Assembly: GCA_947470205.1 (NCBI GenBank)
Contig: CANISK010000016.1
Span: forward strand, 1-14,507
Direction: 5' to 3'
Source of the DNA: Neisseriaceae bacterium
GTDB taxonomy: Bacteria; Pseudomonadota; Gammaproteobacteria; Burkholderiales; UBA11063
DNA length: 14,507 nt
Shown: positions 6,450 to 14,507 of the stretch, piece after piece
How the letters are laid out: each line of letters starts with the position of its first letter
Numbering within the stretch: position 1 is the first letter of the stretch
Position numbers and translations under genes: made by a program
Notes under the pieces: generated by a model
Told to the model about the DNA's origin: nothing
Database searches by the model: none
Seen by the model: the letters and a program-made list of their open reading frames with translations, nothing else

Positions 6450-7625
6450 ATGCTATTTAAAAAAATCTCTGAGATCACACTAAACAATAAAAAAGTTTTT
6501 ATTAGATGCGATATGAATACCCCCATACAAGATGGGGTAATTACCGATAACACTAGAATATTAGCTTCAATTCCCACGATAAAATATGCCGTTGATCATG
6601 GCGCACGTGTGATAGTGGCAACACATCTAGGGCGACCTCACGATGGAGTTTGTGATAATAATTTTTCAATTAAGCCCATTCGTGATGAATTAGCTAAATG
6701 TCTTGGGGTTGATATACCCATTATTACCGATATAGCACAAAAAATCGATTTTACTCAATCAAAAGTTGTGATTCTTGAAAACGTAAGATGTAATATTGGC
6801 GAGAAAGAAAACAATCTAGAGCTTGGGGAAAAATATGCCGCATTATGTGATGTATTTGTATATGATGCATTTGCAACCGCACATCGCAAGGAAGCCTCGA
6901 CCAATGCCATTGGGCTGTACACCAAGGAGGTATGTGCTGGAATTTTAATGTCTGAAGAGCTGGAGGCACTAGCAAAGATATCCTTAAATACAACACACCC
7001 CATTGTTGCGATTATTGGTGGTTCTAAAGTATCCACAAAACTTACGATATTAAATAATCTCTCTGATAAGGTGGACGTGTTAATTGTGGGTGGTGGGATT
7101 TTAAATACCTTTTTAAAAGCTAACGGGGTAAATATTGGTAAATCATTGAGTGAAGATAATTTGGTAATGGATGCAAAAAATATTTTGCAAAAAATGATAT
7201 CAAGAGGTAAACAATTATTACTACCAAAGACAGTTGTGGTTGCAGATAAGGTGACTATAGATGCTAACGCACAAGAGGTATCCGTAGATGATATCTCAGA
7301 AAATGATATGATTTTAGATATTGGAGTGGATTTTGCATTGCAAATTGCAAATATTTTAGATAGTGCAGGTACGATAATTTGGAATGGTCCTCTTGGGGTA
7401 TTTGAGATTGATAAATTTGCCAATGGCACTAAAATAGTTGCAAATGCGATTGCATCTAGTAACGGATTCACTCTTGCAGGGGGTGGGGATACAATATCTG
7501 CAATTAATAAATTTCACCTGTCTGACCGGATTGATTACATATCAACTGGTGGTGGTGCTTTATTAGAATTTTTAGAAGGTAAAAGATTGCCAGCAATCGA
7601 ATTATTGGAGCAAAAATCAATATGA
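6450..7625 (+). CDS. pgk: Phosphoglycerate kinase
   Basis: This cytosolic glycolytic enzyme transfers phosphate from 1,3-bisphosphoglycerate to ADP. At 391 residues it is full length. Motifs in order are [12 protein letters not shown] (14-25; the usual RxDxNxP substrate-binding strand), THLGRP (58-63), [12 protein letters not shown] (109-120), [13 protein letters not shown] (139-151), [14 protein letters not shown] (188-201) in the hinge and ADP-binding region, IVGGGI (212-217), [18 protein letters not shown] (311-328), [11 protein letters not shown] (342-352) and [20 protein letters not shown] (364-383). All substrate and nucleotide motifs are intact. It opens a seven-gene run, and its TGA stop overlaps the asnS start as ATGA, suggesting translational coupling. 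The Shine-Dalgarno is weak. gapA and pyk, frequent pgk partners, are absent here. Confidence 0.98.
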   Translation: MLFKKISEITLNNKKVFIRCDMNTPIQDGVITDNTRILASIPTIKYAVDHGARVIVATHLGRPHDGVCDNNFSIKPIRDELAKCLGVDIPIITDIAQKIDFTQSKVVILENVRCNIGEKENNLELGEKYAALCDVFVYDAFATAHRKEASTNAIGLYTKEVCAGILMSEELEALAKISLNTTHPIVAIIGGSKVSTKLTILNNLSDKVDVLIVGGGILNTFLKANGVNIGKSLSEDNLVMDAKNILQKMISRGKQLLLPKTVVVADKVTIDANAQEVSVDDISENDMILDIGVDFALQIANILDSAGTIIWNGPLGVFEIDKFANGTKIVANAIASSNGFTLAGGGDTISAINKFHLSDRIDYISTGGGALLEFLEGKRLPAIELLEQKSI

Positions 7626-9043
7626 AAGAAAACATAAAAAATATACCAACCTATTCAGTAAAACAACTACTTACCACTAATATTGAAATAGATAAAGTGG
7701 TGTGCATTAAAGGTTGGGTAAGAAATAAACGAGACTCTAAAGCGGGTATATCTTTTTTATCTGTGACCGATGGGTCATATTTTATTCCAATACAGGTAGT
7801 GGCAGAAAACACATTATCAAATTATACCACTGAAATTTTATCAATCACCAAAGATTGTTCGGTGGTAGTGGTGGGTCGTGTAGTAAAGTCATTGGGTAAA
7901 AATCAATCAATTGAAATTATTGCAAATACTGTGGATGTGATAGGTTTTGTTGAAAATCCAGATACTTATCCAGTATCCCAAAAGCGTCATACGGTAGAAT
8001 ATTTGCGCGAGGTGGGTCATCTGAGGGTGCGAACAAATTTGATATCTTCTGTTGTGAGGGTTAGAAATACAGTTTGTTTTGCTATTCATGAATATCTAAA
8101 CAACAATGGATTCTATTGGATTCATACTCCAATTATCACCGCAACCGATGCAGAGGGTGCTGGAGAAATGTTTAGAGTCACATCATTGGATTTAAACCAT
8201 TTACCTAAAAACCAAGAAGGGCAGATTAATTTTAAAAAAGATTTTTTTGGTAAAGAGTCTTTTTTAACAGTATCTGGTCAATTAAATTTAGAGGCTTATT
8301 GCTTGGCGATGTCTAAAGTATACACATTTGGGCCAACATTTAGAGCGGAAAACTCCAATACCACACGTCATTTGGCGGAATTTTGGATGGTAGAGCCTGA
8401 AATTGCATTTGCAAATCTTATGGATAATGCAGCATTGGCGGAAGATCTAATTAGATATGTCGCAAAAATGGTATTAGATAAAAACTTAGAAGATATCAAA
8501 TTTTTTGATGAATTTGTGAGTAATGGTGTATTATTGAGGTTGGAGAATTTGGCCACACAAAAATTTGCTATGCTCACATACACTGAAGCGATTGATAAAT
8601 TACTTCACTCAAATAAACAATTCGCCAATCCAGTATCATGGGGGATTGACTTATCCTCAGAACATGAAAGGTGGCTGTGTGAAGAATATACAAAAACTAC
8701 AACTATTGTTGTTGATTACCCAAAAGACATTAAAGCGTTTTACATGAGATTAAATGATGATGGAAAAACCGTGTCGGCGATGGATATTTTAGCACCTGGA
8801 ATTGGAGAGATTGTTGGTGGATCTGCACGTGAAGAGCGTTATGATATGCTTTTAAAAAGAATGCATGAAATGAATATGAGCAGTGAGCACCTTTATTGGT
8901 ATTTAGATTTAAGAAAATTTGGTTCTGTGCCACATGCTGGGTTTGGTATTGGTTTAGAACGTCTGGTGAGTTATATTACTGGTGTGCAAAATATTCGTGA
9001 TGTAATTCCGTTCCCACGTGCTAGTGGTCTTATTAACTTTTAA
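7622..9043 (+). CDS. asnS: Asparaginyl-tRNA synthetase
   Basis: This class IIb aminoacyl-tRNA synthetase charges tRNA-Asn. It has 473 residues, close to E. coli AsnRS (466). The N-terminal OB-fold anticodon-binding domain includes [20 protein letters not shown] (27-46). The catalytic domain shows [17 protein letters not shown] (168-184; motif 1 area and the AsnRS-type EGAGE loop), [11 protein letters not shown] (216-226), [20 protein letters not shown] (235-254; motif 2 with its Arg) and [16 protein letters not shown] (about 439-454; motif 3). The RAENSNT and EGAGE signatures favour AsnRS over AspRS. A dedicated AsnRS implies direct tRNA-Asn charging without need for the amidotransferase route. 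It is coupled to pgk by the ATGA overlap at 7622-7625. Confidence 0.97.
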   Translation: MKENIKNIPTYSVKQLLTTNIEIDKVVCIKGWVRNKRDSKAGISFLSVTDGSYFIPIQVVAENTLSNYTTEILSITKDCSVVVVGRVVKSLGKNQSIEIIANTVDVIGFVENPDTYPVSQKRHTVEYLREVGHLRVRTNLISSVVRVRNTVCFAIHEYLNNNGFYWIHTPIITATDAEGAGEMFRVTSLDLNHLPKNQEGQINFKKDFFGKESFLTVSGQLNLEAYCLAMSKVYTFGPTFRAENSNTTRHLAEFWMVEPEIAFANLMDNAALAEDLIRYVAKMVLDKNLEDIKFFDEFVSNGVLLRLENLATQKFAMLTYTEAIDKLLHSNKQFANPVSWGIDLSSEHERWLCEEYTKTTTIVVDYPKDIKAFYMRLNDDGKTVSAMDILAPGIGEIVGGSAREERYDMLLKRMHEMNMSSEHLYWYLDLRKFGSVPHAGFGIGLERLVSYITGVQNIRDVIPFPRASGLINF

Positions 9044-9058
9044 AATTATTCTAATTGT

Positions 9059-10579
9059 ATGCTAAGACAAATACTCATATGTGTTATTTTTAATTTATTG
9101 CTAGGCTGCGCACAAACACCTAATAACATCACGATTACCAATACACAGGGCGCGTGTTTAACTGGTGGTGTGGATGCATCACCAGTTAATAATCCATCAA
9201 ATGCACCATACTGTATGTCTATTACTCTACAAAATAATAACATTGGTGAAAATGCAAACAATGTACAAGTGACAAACTCGGGGATTACTTTGAGTTATCA
9301 GGCGATTACCAGTAGTGGGTTGCAAACATATGCCAATGCAATTTGTGATAATAATGCGTCTGGAGGGGTTTGCACATCTACCAATACCGGAACCAATCAA
9401 ATTGGTAATATTACCGTGTATGATCCCAATAACTGCGCCACTCAACAAGGAAGTAGAGTGAGTACTTTAATGGCGAGCGGTGGTACTTGTACGTTTTACT
9501 TGCAGTTATCTGGTGAAACTTATGCGTTTGGTTCATATCCTATTACGGTTACTTATAACTACACTAATTCAAATCAAAATTTTAGTATTACGAATTCATT
9601 TTATGAAAAAGTGCAATTGTACTCAGGCGGCGAATTTGGATTGTATCAAATTAATAATTCTACATTTAATTTCATAGAAAGTGGTATACAGACGAAAGCG
9701 GTTGTGCATGATTTTGTAGGTAGATTATTTTTTAATAGCAATAATGTGGTTTATATGTTCAATGGGGCAAATACCACACAAGTGGGCAATCAATTATCTA
9801 GTAATGTAAACAGCATGACAATTGATGGAAATAATAATCTTATTGTGAGTACTGCATCTAATGGATTATTTTCTTATCCTTTACAAAATATTTTAGGTGG
9901 CACTTGGTCTGCTATAACCGATCAAAATAATTTAGTTACCCCTACAAGTAACACAATAGGTGTTGCGGGGTCTCAATTATCAAATATGCTATATGTAATA
10001 AATTCAACAAATGCTTACAGATGTCTTGAAACTGGAACATCTCTAATAACATTAAATTGTAACAATATTGGAAGTGGTTCTACTTTTTACCCCAACTCAC
10101 TTGCAATGTCTTCTAGTGGTGTTTTATATACTGGTAATAATAATACACTTGAGTTTTACATTCCAAGCGCTGTGGGTGACATATATACCTTTAGTCCGAC
10201 TCTTGGTGCTAATTATGTATCTAGTGTGAATGTAAATAATAACAATATAGTTGCTGGTATTCATAATACATCACCATATTTAGCAAATGGATTATATTCC
10301 TGTGGATTAACCGGAGGTAATTGTTTGCCAGTGCCTAGCAGCTCCACAGGTAATTATATTATGGGCAATTTAACTGGTGTCGCTATGGATGGGGCGGGTT
10401 ATGTTTTTGGTGTGGGCGATCACATCAGCTCAAATGATTTTTCTGGCACGAAGAATGGTTTTTTTTCAAATATTCTATTTAATACAGCTACATCATTAGT
10501 GACATTTACATGGGCACCAACTATTAACCAAATAAATTCGTTAAATTCGCCAGTTGTTGTGTCTACTTTACATAATTAA
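9059..10579 (+). CDS. Lipoprotein with Ig-like N-terminal region and propeller-like repeats (paralogue 1)
   Basis: I recognise no named family. This 506-residue protein has a lipoprotein signal, MLRQILICVIFNLLLGC, with lipobox LLGC and lipidated Cys17. Ala at +2 favours the outer membrane if Lol rules apply. The mature region is rich in Asn, Ser, Thr and Gly and poor in Lys. Residues 30-190 hold paired Cys (33/52, 96/105, 126/144) and the motif NCATQQGSRVSTLMASGGTC followed by TFYLQ, resembling the Cys-containing end of ASH/choice-of-anchor type Ig-like domains. From about 215 onward, short repeats such as RLFFNSNNVVYMFNG, NLIVSTASNGLFSY, MLYVINSTNAYRC and VLYTGNNNTLEF look like beta-propeller blades (inference). 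It begins 15 bp after asnS with no clear Shine-Dalgarno. The next gene is a paralogue. A role in surface attachment or envelope maintenance is possible but unsupported. Confidence 0.8.
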   Translation: MLRQILICVIFNLLLGCAQTPNNITITNTQGACLTGGVDASPVNNPSNAPYCMSITLQNNNIGENANNVQVTNSGITLSYQAITSSGLQTYANAICDNNASGGVCTSTNTGTNQIGNITVYDPNNCATQQGSRVSTLMASGGTCTFYLQLSGETYAFGSYPITVTYNYTNSNQNFSITNSFYEKVQLYSGGEFGLYQINNSTFNFIESGIQTKAVVHDFVGRLFFNSNNVVYMFNGANTTQVGNQLSSNVNSMTIDGNNNLIVSTASNGLFSYPLQNILGGTWSAITDQNNLVTPTSNTIGVAGSQLSNMLYVINSTNAYRCLETGTSLITLNCNNIGSGSTFYPNSLAMSSSGVLYTGNNNTLEFYIPSAVGDIYTFSPTLGANYVSSVNVNNNNIVAGIHNTSPYLANGLYSCGLTGGNCLPVPSSSTGNYIMGNLTGVAMDGAGYVFGVGDHISSNDFSGTKNGFFSNILFNTATSLVTFTWAPTINQINSLNSPVVVSTLHN

Positions 10580-10590
10580 TAGTTACATAA

Positions 10591-10618
10591 TTGCTATGTA
10601 CTCGAAGTATATTACAAT
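10591..10618 (+). promoter_or_regulatory. Candidate internal promoter before the second lipoprotein
   Basis: TTGCTA (10591-10596) and TACAAT (10613-10618) are separated by 16 bases, with four and five matches to the sigma-70 consensus hexamers. Transcription would start about 13 bases before the ATG at 10638, which has GGGAAA upstream (10628-10633). An AT-rich 6-bp inverted repeat, TACATA and TATGTA (10584-10589 and 10595-10600), overlaps the -35 box. It is too weak to be a terminator. Confidence 0.4.
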
Positions 10619-10637
10619 ATAAACAGCGGGAAACAGT

Positions 10638-12077
10638 ATGAGAAAAATATTTTTCAAGATATTACTTGGGGTGTTATTATTGGTGCTCAATGCATGTTCT
10701 GTCCAGCCTAATATTGCAGCAGTAACAACACCCGGGAATTGTCCGAATGGACAATCTAATGCGCCGTATTGCATTGCTGTCCAAGTACAAAATAACCCCA
10801 ATGGACAAAATTGGATATCTAGCACCAATTATCCATTTGCTAATCTAACAGTAACAACATCCAATTCATCAAATATCCTCACCCCGTCAAATTCATCAGC
10901 ATTAGATCCAAATCATTGTACATCATCAGGGAGTCTAATTGCACCCGGTTCGAGTTGTACTTTTTATTTGCAAATATCCTCTGAATTGTATGCGGTTGAA
11001 AGCACTATACCGGTGTCGATTAATATTCAATACACACTCAATAACGATCTGACCTCAGTGTTTACTGGGTCCACAAGTGGTGGTACCACCTATAACTATA
11101 CTTTCTGGTTATATGAACATGTTAATTTGTATGCAGTACAACTAACTGGCACAAATAACATCACAGTATATTCCACAAACTCTAACAACATACCAATTAT
11201 CAATGCCTATACAGCAGAGTCCACAAATAGTGGTGTAAATATTTACTCAACCACAACAGATAATTCAACATATGGTTATTTATGGCTTGGCACTAATTCA
11301 GGTATTCAATCTTTTGGCAATGGAAATGCTAACTCTGCATCATCCAACCCATCATCAGGAAATTTTTCATTTACTAATTTATTTACTAGTCAGCCGTCTC
11401 CGATAGAATCAACACCTACGCAAACAATGTATGCCGCTAGTAATTCTTCGTTATATGAGTTTAACTTTCCTTCATCATCTTGGGAATCTTATCCAGCAAA
11501 TACTCCAGCGGTGTTAAGCAATATAAATGCTTTTGGTAATGGATATCCAGTACTAGCCAGTAGCAATCAGGTATATGTCATTGGAACCACCACATCTTCT
11601 TTTGAAGGTGTGACACTGTCACCTGCAAGTATTAATGCACTTGGTTTTGCAACCACACATGTAGCTGGCTATACTGGTTTATATGCCGGTACATCAAATG
11701 GGCTGTATGTTGAAAGTGGAACATCATTTCCAAGTTCAAGTAATACATGGGTATTGGTGTCTACAATTGGTTCTACATCAATAGTTACAATCACTACAGA
11801 TGACTCTGGCAATGTTTATGTGGGCACTTCTGGTGGTAATATTTATATCATAAATGCTGTCAGTAGTCCCACCACCGCAACTTTATTTGGTAATTTTGTC
11901 AGTACTGGAGTGGTGCCACAAAAAATGATTTTTGATAATATCGGTAATATTTTATATGTCGCTTCTAACGGCAGTGTATACACATGTACCAATTCTTCCT
12001 GTCAATTGTTGGGAGCGCTTGGTACATCAACTAATGTTGTTGGTCTTGCAATTGGATCTTCTCTTTCAAATCAATAG
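10638..12077 (+). CDS. Lipoprotein with Ig-like N-terminal region and propeller-like repeats (paralogue 2)
   Basis: This 479-residue exported lipoprotein has the signal MRKIFFKILLGVLLLVLNAC, with lipobox LNAC and lipidated Cys20. Ser at +2 favours outer-membrane sorting. It is a paralogue of the preceding gene. Both carry a Pro/Gln-Gly-x-Cys segment, then SNAPYC followed by a short strand and QNN; both have the CTFYLQ motif (107-112 here, 144-149 there), and both have YE-(K/H)-V-(Q/N)-LY leading into the repeat region. Cys 35/45 and 94/107 are probable disulfides. Repeats such as YLWLGTNSGIQSF, TMYAASNSSLYEF, GLYAGTSNGLYVE, NVYVGTSGGNIYI and ILYVASNGSVYTC are typical of propeller blades, about six in number. 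The composition is extremely Ser/Thr/Asn-rich. It has its own GGGAAA ribosome site and a promoter candidate. engB follows after 8 bp. Function is unknown. Confidence 0.8.
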   Translation: MRKIFFKILLGVLLLVLNACSVQPNIAAVTTPGNCPNGQSNAPYCIAVQVQNNPNGQNWISSTNYPFANLTVTTSNSSNILTPSNSSALDPNHCTSSGSLIAPGSSCTFYLQISSELYAVESTIPVSINIQYTLNNDLTSVFTGSTSGGTTYNYTFWLYEHVNLYAVQLTGTNNITVYSTNSNNIPIINAYTAESTNSGVNIYSTTTDNSTYGYLWLGTNSGIQSFGNGNANSASSNPSSGNFSFTNLFTSQPSPIESTPTQTMYAASNSSLYEFNFPSSSWESYPANTPAVLSNINAFGNGYPVLASSNQVYVIGTTTSSFEGVTLSPASINALGFATTHVAGYTGLYAGTSNGLYVESGTSFPSSSNTWVLVSTIGSTSIVTITTDDSGNVYVGTSGGNIYIINAVSSPTTATLFGNFVSTGVVPQKMIFDNIGNILYVASNGSVYTCTNSSCQLLGALGTSTNVVGLAIGSSLSNQ

Positions 12078-12085
12078 AAAGTTAT

Positions 12086-12697
12086 ATGAACAAAAAATAC
12101 AATTTTAAACAGGCTAAATTTTTTACCACAGTAAATGATTTATCTATGCTTCCCCCGGAAAGCATAAAAGAAATAGCAGTTGTAGGTAGATCAAATGTTG
12201 GTAAGTCTAGCCTTCTGAATGTACTTACCAATCAGAGAAAATTAGCATTTGTATCAAAAACGCCCGGTAGAACTCAACATATTAATTATTTTAGCATTGA
12301 CGATGATGGAGTATTTTTGGTAGATCTACCGGGGTATGGTTATGCAAAAGTGCCTAAAAATATTCGTGATCATTGGGTTTTATTACTGGGAGATTATTTA
12401 TCTAAAAGAAATCAACTTTTAGGGTTGGTCTTGATTATGGATATAAGACATCCATTGAAAGAGTTAGATTATCAGATGATAAATTTTTTTGCACAATCCA
12501 CCAATAAGTCTATTCATATTGTACTTTCCAAGGGGGATAAATTAAATAAACAAGAACAGATGAAGACATTGCAATACGTTACATCTGAGATTAAAAAAAT
12601 AAATAATGGCTTTACTGTACAATTATTTTCTTCGCTTAAAAAAACTGGTCTTGAAGAGTTAGAGTCTACTCTAGATACATGGCTATCGAATACTTAG
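12086..12697 (+). CDS. engB: Ribosome-biogenesis GTPase EngB (YihA/YsxC)
   Basis: This TRAFAC-class cytosolic GTPase is needed for assembly of the large ribosomal subunit and is usually essential. It has 203 residues, normal for the family. G1 is GRSNVGKSS (34-42), G2 is in TPGRTQHINYF (59-69), G3 is DLPGYGYAKVP (80-90), G4 is LSKGDKL (147-153) and G5 is SSLKKTGLEEL (182-192). G4 has Ser-Lys-x-Asp where E. coli has Thr-Lys-x-Asp, a tolerated variant. It starts 8 bp after the second lipoprotein stop, with GAAAG as a weak ribosome site, and sits 31 bp before tpiA. Confidence 0.97.
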   Translation: MNKKYNFKQAKFFTTVNDLSMLPPESIKEIAVVGRSNVGKSSLLNVLTNQRKLAFVSKTPGRTQHINYFSIDDDGVFLVDLPGYGYAKVPKNIRDHWVLLLGDYLSKRNQLLGLVLIMDIRHPLKELDYQMINFFAQSTNKSIHIVLSKGDKLNKQEQMKTLQYVTSEIKKINNGFTVQLFSSLKKTGLEELESTLDTWLSNT

Positions 12698-12728
12698 AAT
12701 ATATTTAACATAAGAATAACACATAAAT

Positions 12729-13466
12729 ATGTCAAAAATAATTATCGCAAATTGGAAAATGAATGGTTCCATTCAAAAAATTAATACAGATTTAATGTAT
12801 TATAATCAACATTTAACATCAAATATACAAAAATGTAGCGTGGTGCTTGCAATCCCACAATTATATTTATCACACGCTGCGTCATTATGCAAAAATGATA
12901 TGTATGTATTGGGCAGTCAAGACGTGAGTATATTTGAAAATTATGGAGCATATACTGGAGAGATTAGTGCACAAATGTTAAAAGATGTCAATGTGCGGTA
13001 TGTTATAGTTGGGCATTCTGAGAGACGTTTATTTCTAAATGAAACACAAAATACTTTAATAAAAAAAATTAATAACATCTTAGATATGGGAATGATTCCA
13101 GTGTATTGTGTGGGTGAAAATTTGTCTACTCGTGAAAAAAAAGAACATATGAATTTTGTGAGTGATCAATTGGACATACTTAAATCGATAAATTTAAAAG
13201 GTGAATGTGTAATAGCATATGAACCAATATGGGCAATAGGCACTGGAATTGTTCCACATGAAGACGAAGTCTCTGAAATGATTAATTTTATTAGCGCTTA
13301 TACAAAAGAACATTTAAATGTTAAAATGCAGTTATTATACGGTGGTAGTGTAAATATTAATAATGCAAAAAATATTCTTGCGATAGATAATATTGGTGGT
13401 GTATTGGTTGGGGGAAGCTCACTAAATCCAGAAGAGTTTATTAATATTATTAATGCGGTTGGATAG
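12729..13466 (+). CDS. tpiA: Triosephosphate isomerase
   Basis: This cytosolic glycolytic enzyme interconverts dihydroxyacetone phosphate and glyceraldehyde-3-phosphate. It has 245 residues, typical length. The active site is complete: ANWKMNG (7-13) with Asn8 and Lys10, VIVGHSERR (92-100) with electrophile His96, AYEPIWAIGTG (163-173) with base Glu165 and the mobile loop 6, and LLYGGSVN (202-209) plus VLVGGSSL (225-232) for phosphate binding. The sequence YTGEISAQMLKD (75-86) is also typical. It lies in the same run as pgk but is separated from it by four genes. The common downstream partner secG is replaced here by a FAH-family gene 12 bp away. Confidence 0.98.
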   Translation: MSKIIIANWKMNGSIQKINTDLMYYNQHLTSNIQKCSVVLAIPQLYLSHAASLCKNDMYVLGSQDVSIFENYGAYTGEISAQMLKDVNVRYVIVGHSERRLFLNETQNTLIKKINNILDMGMIPVYCVGENLSTREKKEHMNFVSDQLDILKSINLKGECVIAYEPIWAIGTGIVPHEDEVSEMINFISAYTKEHLNVKMQLLYGGSVNINNAKNILAIDNIGGVLVGGSSLNPEEFINIINAVG

Positions 13467-13478
13467 AGAGAATATTAT

Positions 13479-14126
13479 ATGATAAATATAAATAATCACA
13501 TTGATAAAATTGTTTGTTTTGGTAAAAATTACATAGAACACATGACGGAGCTTGGGGATGAAAAGGTAGAAAAACCTGTGATATTTTTAAAGCCAGGTAG
13601 TGTTGTAACCAAATGCGAAAAATGGGGAGATCTCATAGATATTACATTTGAAGATGATCATGTACATTATGAATGTGAGCTTATCTTAAAACTCAAAAAA
13701 GGTGGCTATAGGTTATCTTTGATGGATGCCATTGAGTGTATTGGTTGGTATTCGGTAGGGCTTGACTTAACACTTCGTGATATACAATCTAAATTAAAAA
13801 AGAACGGCCATCCGTGGACTATTGGCAAAGTATTTCCACATTCCGCAATTATCGGCCCTTGGGTTATGGTTGATGATTATGAGGACTTATTACAGGCTCA
13901 ATTTACACTGTATGTAAATAATGAATTAAAACAACAGGGGTTAGCATTAAATATGTTAATGTCAATAGCAGAGCTTATACAGTATGCAAGCGCACATTTT
14001 CCTTTATGTGTGGGCGACATACTTTTTACAGGCACCCCAAAAGGTGTTGGCGAAATTCCTGATGATGCCACATTAAAACTTACGCTCAACAATCTATCAT
14101 ATACAGTACACACCAGTTATAAATAA
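13479..14126 (+). CDS. Fumarylacetoacetate-hydrolase-family protein (YcgM-like acylpyruvase type)
   Basis: This 215-residue single-domain member of the FAH family resembles the small proteobacterial YcgM group, whose members hydrolyse acylpyruvates or decarboxylate oxaloacetate. Visible signatures are IVCFGKNYIEHMTELG (11-26), KPVIFLKPGSVV (32-43), HYECELILKL (63-72) supplying metal ligands Glu65 and Glu67, SVGLDLTLRDIQ (92-103) supplying Asp96, NGHPWTIGKVFPHSAIIGPW (109-128) and GDILFTGTPKGVGEI (179-193). The metal-binding Glu-x-Glu...Asp set is intact, so activity is likely. The substrate is undetermined, and oxaloacetate tautomer or acylpyruvate clearing would be consistent with the family. 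It is 12 bp after tpiA with AGAGAA upstream, and is the last gene of the plus-strand run. Confidence 0.9.
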   Translation: MININNHIDKIVCFGKNYIEHMTELGDEKVEKPVIFLKPGSVVTKCEKWGDLIDITFEDDHVHYECELILKLKKGGYRLSLMDAIECIGWYSVGLDLTLRDIQSKLKKNGHPWTIGKVFPHSAIIGPWVMVDDYEDLLQAQFTLYVNNELKQQGLALNMLMSIAELIQYASAHFPLCVGDILFTGTPKGVGEIPDDATLKLTLNNLSYTVHTSYK

Positions 14127-14507
14127 TTAAATGTTTAAATGAACAATTAATAGAGGGTATATTAGCAAGAATAATATTTGTACAGTAGTTACCATGATGC
14201 CATTTTTAATCATCGCTTTTAATTTATTACTATTAGCAAAACCCATTGCAGCAAACATGTTAGCCCCTGGATATGCAAAATTAGTTATACGGGTAGCAAG
14301 CAACATGCTGAATGCAAATATTATCATAGGTAGATGCACAGTGAGTGTAATTGGTAAAAACATCTGATATAGCATTTGTATAACTGCAGCCGATGCGGCT
14401 GGCATACCAAAAGCACCTGTGATGCCTATTAAAACCGCCACCAACCACCCGCCACCAACATGAACAAGTGGAGTAAACAATGTAATTAATGCATCAAAGC
14501 CACCCGC
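14127..14507 (-). CDS. C-terminal part of a polytopic membrane transporter, 5' end off the window
   Basis: The minus-strand frame stays open to the window edge, so the apparent TTG start at 14480 is internal and the first visible residues read AGGFDALITLFTPLVHVGGG. About 126 residues are seen with three or four hydrophobic segments: GGGWLVAVLIGITGAFGMPA, a stretch around LTVHLPMIIFAFSMLLA, and a C-terminal VTTVQILFLLIYPLLIV. The small-residue motif NFAYPGANMFAAMGFANS followed by LKAMIKNG before the last helix recalls ion-transporter superfamily permeases (GntP, CitMHS, DASS relatives), but I cannot assign a family or substrate. Its stop codon (complement of 14127-14129) directly abuts the stop of the FAH-family gene with no intervening base. 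Confidence 0.7.
   Translation of the reverse strand, partial: AGGFDALITLFTPLVHVGGGWLVAVLIGITGAFGMPAASAAVIQMLYQMFLPITLTVHLPMIIFAFSMLLATRITNFAYPGANMFAAMGFANSNKLKAMIKNGIMVTTVQILFLLIYPLLIVHLNI

Noticed and set aside
6755..7471. Long 238-codon minus-strand frame opposite pgk
   Set aside because: It lies wholly antisense to an unmistakable complete pgk, and its Ser/Ile-rich composition is that of a mirrored coding frame.
14127..14480. Complete 117-residue membrane protein starting at TTG 14480
   Set aside because: The frame continues without a stop to the window edge with residues that fit the same protein, so TTG is an internal Leu codon of a truncated gene.

Overview
The window is AT-rich chromosomal DNA from a proteobacterium, most likely a gamma- (or possibly beta-) proteobacterium. 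The basis is a ubiquinone-pathway UbiA, an E. coli-type (class II) DeoC, and PGK, AsnRS and EngB sequences with proteobacterial signature motifs. The low GC, modest Shine-Dalgarno signals and short intergenic gaps would suit a host-associated lineage, but this is inference and no species can be named. No rRNA, tRNA, CRISPR array, phage gene or transposase gene was recognised.

Left part (1-4320). A 3'-truncated ubiA (minus strand) is followed by a divergent 78-residue orphan protein. Next comes a 223-bp MITE-like element with perfect 18-bp terminal inverted repeats and no coding capacity. The large minus-strand gene after it encodes a membrane-anchored KAP-type P-loop NTPase. A second inverted-pair repeat, sharing the MITE's internal unit, sits immediately upstream of this NTPase, so the gene is bracketed almost to the base by related repeats. 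This is the most accessory-looking part of the window.

Middle (4320-6257). A minus-strand pair, deoC followed by an M20-family amidohydrolase, forms a compact two-gene unit. DeoC turns deoxyribose-5-phosphate into acetaldehyde and glyceraldehyde-3-phosphate, which feeds the lower glycolysis encoded next door.

Right part (6450-14126). Seven plus-strand genes lie nearly end to end: pgk, asnS, two paralogous lipoproteins, engB, tpiA and a fumarylacetoacetate-hydrolase-family gene. pgk and asnS overlap by ATGA. A good extended -10 promoter lies before pgk and a second promoter candidate lies before the second lipoprotein. The two lipoproteins share a Cys-containing Ig-like N-terminal region and appear to carry beta-propeller-like repeats. 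They are the least explained proteins here. A polytopic membrane transporter fragment on the minus strand abuts the last gene with no intervening base.

The points most worth following are the repeat-bracketed KAP NTPase with its degenerate Walker A motif, the repeat units whose hairpin stems show compensatory base changes, and the tandem pair of outer-membrane-type lipoproteins inside a housekeeping operon.
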